Assembly: GCA_024742705.1 (NCBI GenBank)
Contig: JANSXZ010000006.1
Coordinates: forward strand, 1 to 64,000
Reading direction: 5' to 3'
Length of the DNA: 64,000 nucleotides
Source of the DNA: Paracoccaceae bacterium
Lineage (GTDB): Bacteria; Pseudomonadota; Alphaproteobacteria; Rhodobacterales; Rhodobacteraceae
Shown here: positions 61,884 to 64,000 of the stretch, piece by piece
How positions within the stretch are numbered: the stretch's first letter is position 1
Layout of the letters: every line of letters begins with the position of its first letter
Notes under the pieces: model-generated
What the model was told of the DNA's origin: nothing
What the model saw: the letters and a program-made list of their open reading frames with translations, nothing else
Databases searched by the model: none
Translations under genes and position numbers: made by a program

Positions 61884-63407
61884 CTAGTTTGACCGCCGGG
61901 CGCGCATCCGGGCAAAGCCCAGCGCGGCGACCATCGCGAAGATCAACAAAACGGCAGGGCGGTCGCCGGTGCGCGCATAGAGCGTGGCCCCGGCCGCCGC
62001 CGGCAGCGCGGCATCGACATATCCCGCCGCGCCCAGCGCGATTTCGGCGCTGATACGGCCCATCGGATCGATCATCGCCGAAACCCCGGTGTTGGCCGAC
62101 CGGATCATTGGCAGGCCCTGTTCCACGGCCCGCATACGCGCCTGGGCAAGATGCTGATATGGCCCGGAAAATCCCCCGAACCAGGCATCGTTGGTGACCT
62201 GGATCAGGAAATCGGGCCGCCCGGACGCATCGCCGCCACGCAGCCGCGCGTGGCCGGGAAACACCGCCTCATAGCAGATCATCACCAAACCGCGCCCCGC
62301 CGCCCCGAACGAAAGGATCCGCGGCCCCGGCCCGGCGGCATAGCCGCCCATCCGCGCCGCAAGCGCCGTCAGGCCGATGCGATCGGCCAGCCCCTGCAAC
62401 GGCATGTATTCGCCGAAAGGCACCAGGTGGTGTTTGTCGTAGACCGGACCGGGGCGGGCGGCGGCCGGATCGACCACTGTAAGGCTGTTGTAAAATCGCC
62501 CGTCCGCGTCGCGTCGCTGGATGCCCACCGCGACCGGAACACCGCCCGCCGCGCCGGCAATGGTGGCCAGCGCCTCATCGGCCCATTCCAGAAGCGTGGG
62601 AACAGCGGTTTCCGGCCAGACGATCAGGTCAGGGGGCGGCGCACTGGCGGTATAGCCGACCTGACGGTCAAAAAAGCCCCACATGTGCTGCGGATCCCAC
62701 TTGAGATGTTGCGCCGCGTTCGGCTGAACGATGCGGACAACCGTCTGTGTTGCCTCGGATGGCGGCACGGCGCGCTGCACGATGCCGCCCGCGGCCAGCG
62801 CAACCACCGGCAGCAAGGCGACGATGCGCGCCGCCCCCGACAGGCAGACCGGCAGGATCGCCGCCGCCAGCGTCAGCAGCATAAGCCCCTGCGGCCCGAT
62901 CCAGGCCAGCGCCAGAATCGCCCCGTGATTGGCCCAGATCTGGGCCGGCGCGGCCCAGGGAAACCCGGTCAGAACGTGGGCGCGCGCCACCTCGGCCAGC
63001 GCCAGGCATCCGATCAGCGCCACCCCGCGCATCGCCTGGGCATGGCGCACATCCGCCGCAGCGCCCAGCGCGTAGGCCGCGCCAGAGGCTGCCGCCCAGA
63101 ACATCGCCAGGCCACCGGCCATCCCCGCCAGGGCAAATGGCGCCATCCATCCGTGCCGCGCCGCATCGACGAAGAATGGCTCGACGATCCAGATCAACGC
63201 ATGGCCGAAGTATCCGGCGCCAAACGCCCATCCGCGCCAGGCTGCCTGCCGCGCGTCGCCTGCGCCCGACACCCAGAGTGCAAGCGCCGCGAAACCGCCG
63301 ATCGCGGCGGGCCACAGATCGTAGGGCGCCAGCCCCAGCGCCGCGACAGCCCCCCCCACCAGCGCCAGCGCGAACGACCGGGCCGCCGCGCCGCGGGCCG
63401 GGATCAT
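61884..63407 (-). CDS. lnt: Apolipoprotein N-acyltransferase
   Basis: An integral inner-membrane enzyme of 507 residues that adds the third acyl chain to lipoproteins. About six to seven N-terminal membrane helices (1-205) are followed by a periplasmic nitrilase-fold domain. The catalytic triad is seen as Glu in VWPETAVPTLLEW (about 265), Lys in YDKHHLVPFGEYMPL (about 323) and Cys in VMICYEAVFPG (about 376). A final helix anchors the C-terminus. Its start overlaps the corC-like stop by four bases (ATGA), an arrangement conserved across proteobacteria. Confidence 0.95.
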   Translation of the reverse strand: MIPARGAAARSFALALVGGAVAALGLAPYDLWPAAIGGFAALALWVSGAGDARQAAWRGWAFGAGYFGHALIWIVEPFFVDAARHGWMAPFALAGMAGGLAMFWAAASGAAYALGAAADVRHAQAMRGVALIGCLALAEVARAHVLTGFPWAAPAQIWANHGAILALAWIGPQGLMLLTLAAAILPVCLSGAARIVALLPVVALAAGGIVQRAVPPSEATQTVVRIVQPNAAQHLKWDPQHMWGFFDRQVGYTASAPPPDLIVWPETAVPTLLEWADEALATIAGAAGGVPVAVGIQRRDADGRFYNSLTVVDPAAARPGPVYDKHHLVPFGEYMPLQGLADRIGLTALAARMGGYAAGPGPRILSFGAAGRGLVMICYEAVFPGHARLRGGDASGRPDFLIQVTNDAWFGGFSGPYQHLAQARMRAVEQGLPMIRSANTGVSAMIDPMGRISAEIALGAAGYVDAALPAAAGATLYARTGDRPAVLLIFAMVAALGFARMRARRSN

Positions 63408-64000
63408 TCGGATTTGTCCGGCACCCGCACCCGCAAACGCTTGATCCGGCGCGGATCGGCCTCGACCACCTCGAATTCGGGGCCATCGGGATGAACGACA
63501 ACCTCGCCACGCGCCGGCACCCGGCCCGACAACATGAAGACCAGCCCGCCCAGGGTTTCGATCTCTTCCTCGTCCACCTCGTCGTGGTCCGTCAGGGAAA
63601 ACCCGATCTCGGCCTCGAATTCTTCAAGCGGTGTCTTGGCCAGCGCCATGTAACAACCGGGTTTCTCGCGCACCCAGGTCTGATCTTCGCCGGTATCGTG
63701 TTCGTCCTCGATGTCGCCCACGACCTGTTCGATCAGATCCTCGATCGTCACCAAACCGTCGACGCCGCCATATTCGTCGATCACCAGCGCCATGTGCCGC
63801 CGTTCGGTCTGCATCTTCGACAAGAGCACACCAAGTGGCATCGAAGGCGGCACGAACAGCAAGGGCCGCAGCATACTGTTCAGATCGAAATCGGCGTGCT
63901 TGCCGTTGAACCCGTGCGTCAGGGCCAGATCCTTCAGATGCGCCATGCCGACGGGGGTGTCGAGCGTGCCTTCGAAAACCGGCAGACGGGTCAGACCGCT
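63404..64000 (-). CDS. corC: CorC/HlyC-family CBS-pair protein (N-terminus outside window)
   Basis: The C-terminal 198 residues of a TlyC/CorC-type protein. The visible part begins inside the first CBS domain (SGLTRLPVFEGTLDTPVGMAHLKDL), continues with the second CBS (SMPLGVLLSKMQTERRHMALVIDEYG) and VDGLVTIEDLIEQVVGDIEDE, and ends with the CorC_HlyC transporter-associated domain (about 125-195). Proteins of this type are linked to magnesium/cobalt efflux or envelope stability and usually lie after ybeY and before lnt. The start is beyond the right edge. Confidence 0.9.
   Translation of the reverse strand, partial: SGLTRLPVFEGTLDTPVGMAHLKDLALTHGFNGKHADFDLNSMLRPLLFVPPSMPLGVLLSKMQTERRHMALVIDEYGGVDGLVTIEDLIEQVVGDIEDEHDTGEDQTWVREKPGCYMALAKTPLEEFEAEIGFSLTDHDEVDEEEIETLGGLVFMLSGRVPARGEVVVHPDGPEFEVVEADPRRIKRLRVRVPDKSE

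Overview
The window reads as chromosomal DNA of a high-GC alphaproteobacterium, most likely a Rhodobacteraceae (Roseobacter-group) member. The grounds are a SAM/SAH-type riboswitch in front of metK (a class described from Rhodobacterales), the housekeeping order corC-lnt-metK-trmB-aroA-cmk-rpsA-ihfB-lapA-trpF-trpB, a RegA/PrrA-type regulator, a gmaS-mgsABC methylamine cluster and several ABC/TRAP uptake systems. No tRNA, rRNA, insertion sequence, prophage or CRISPR array was seen. Genes are dense, many start and stop codons overlap, and only one gap (2312-2617) exceeds 300 bases.

Region 1 (1-9825) is a cell-surface module. A large FecR/cadherin-repeat adhesin, cut by the window edge, is divergent from a CHASE2 adenylate/guanylate cyclase. 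A three-gene type I secretion system (TolC-like, ABC exporter with a degenerate C39-like domain, HlyD-like adaptor) lies next to them on the minus strand. Region 2 (10048-11980) is a two-gene operon of an ABC1/AarF (UbiB-like) kinase and an orphan RegA-like response regulator.

Region 3 (12080-21680) groups hydrolases of acylated or amidated compounds (aspartoacylase-type deacylase, amidohydrolase, SxxK serine hydrolase, amidase) around a complete PotABCD-type polyamine ABC importer. Region 4 (21731-28523) is a carboxylate catabolism island. An isocitrate-lyase/PEP-mutase-family lyase and a two-subunit aconitase-type hydratase lie downstream of an IclR regulator, with a divergent dctPQM TRAP transporter. 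Two copies of a bipartite sequence, ATGTCAAC-N9-TTATTTCA, lie upstream of the two catabolic transcription units and look like the IclR operators.

Region 5 (28642-38288) carries an XRE-cupin regulator with mgsA-mgsB-mgsC and gmaS (gamma-glutamylmethylamide synthetase plus N-methylglutamate synthase). It is followed by an M20 amidohydrolase, a cupin and an FAD/GcvT fusion oxidoreductase of the sarcosine/dimethylglycine dehydrogenase type. Together these suggest use of methylated amines and N-methylated amino acids.

Region 6 (38524-51744) is mixed: ychF, trpA, a MaoC protein, a MarR-nitroreductase operon with a palindromic candidate operator, lldD, a small sulfotransferase, two divergent MFS transporters, rplY with a hairpin leader, pth and several small conserved genes. 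Region 7 (51794-64000) is the minus-strand housekeeping block for translation, tryptophan and aromatic synthesis, SAM synthesis and lipoprotein maturation.

A near-identical 33-39 base element occurs three times, always in a gap between convergent genes. Function calls rest on motifs and family resemblance read by eye; no database search was run.
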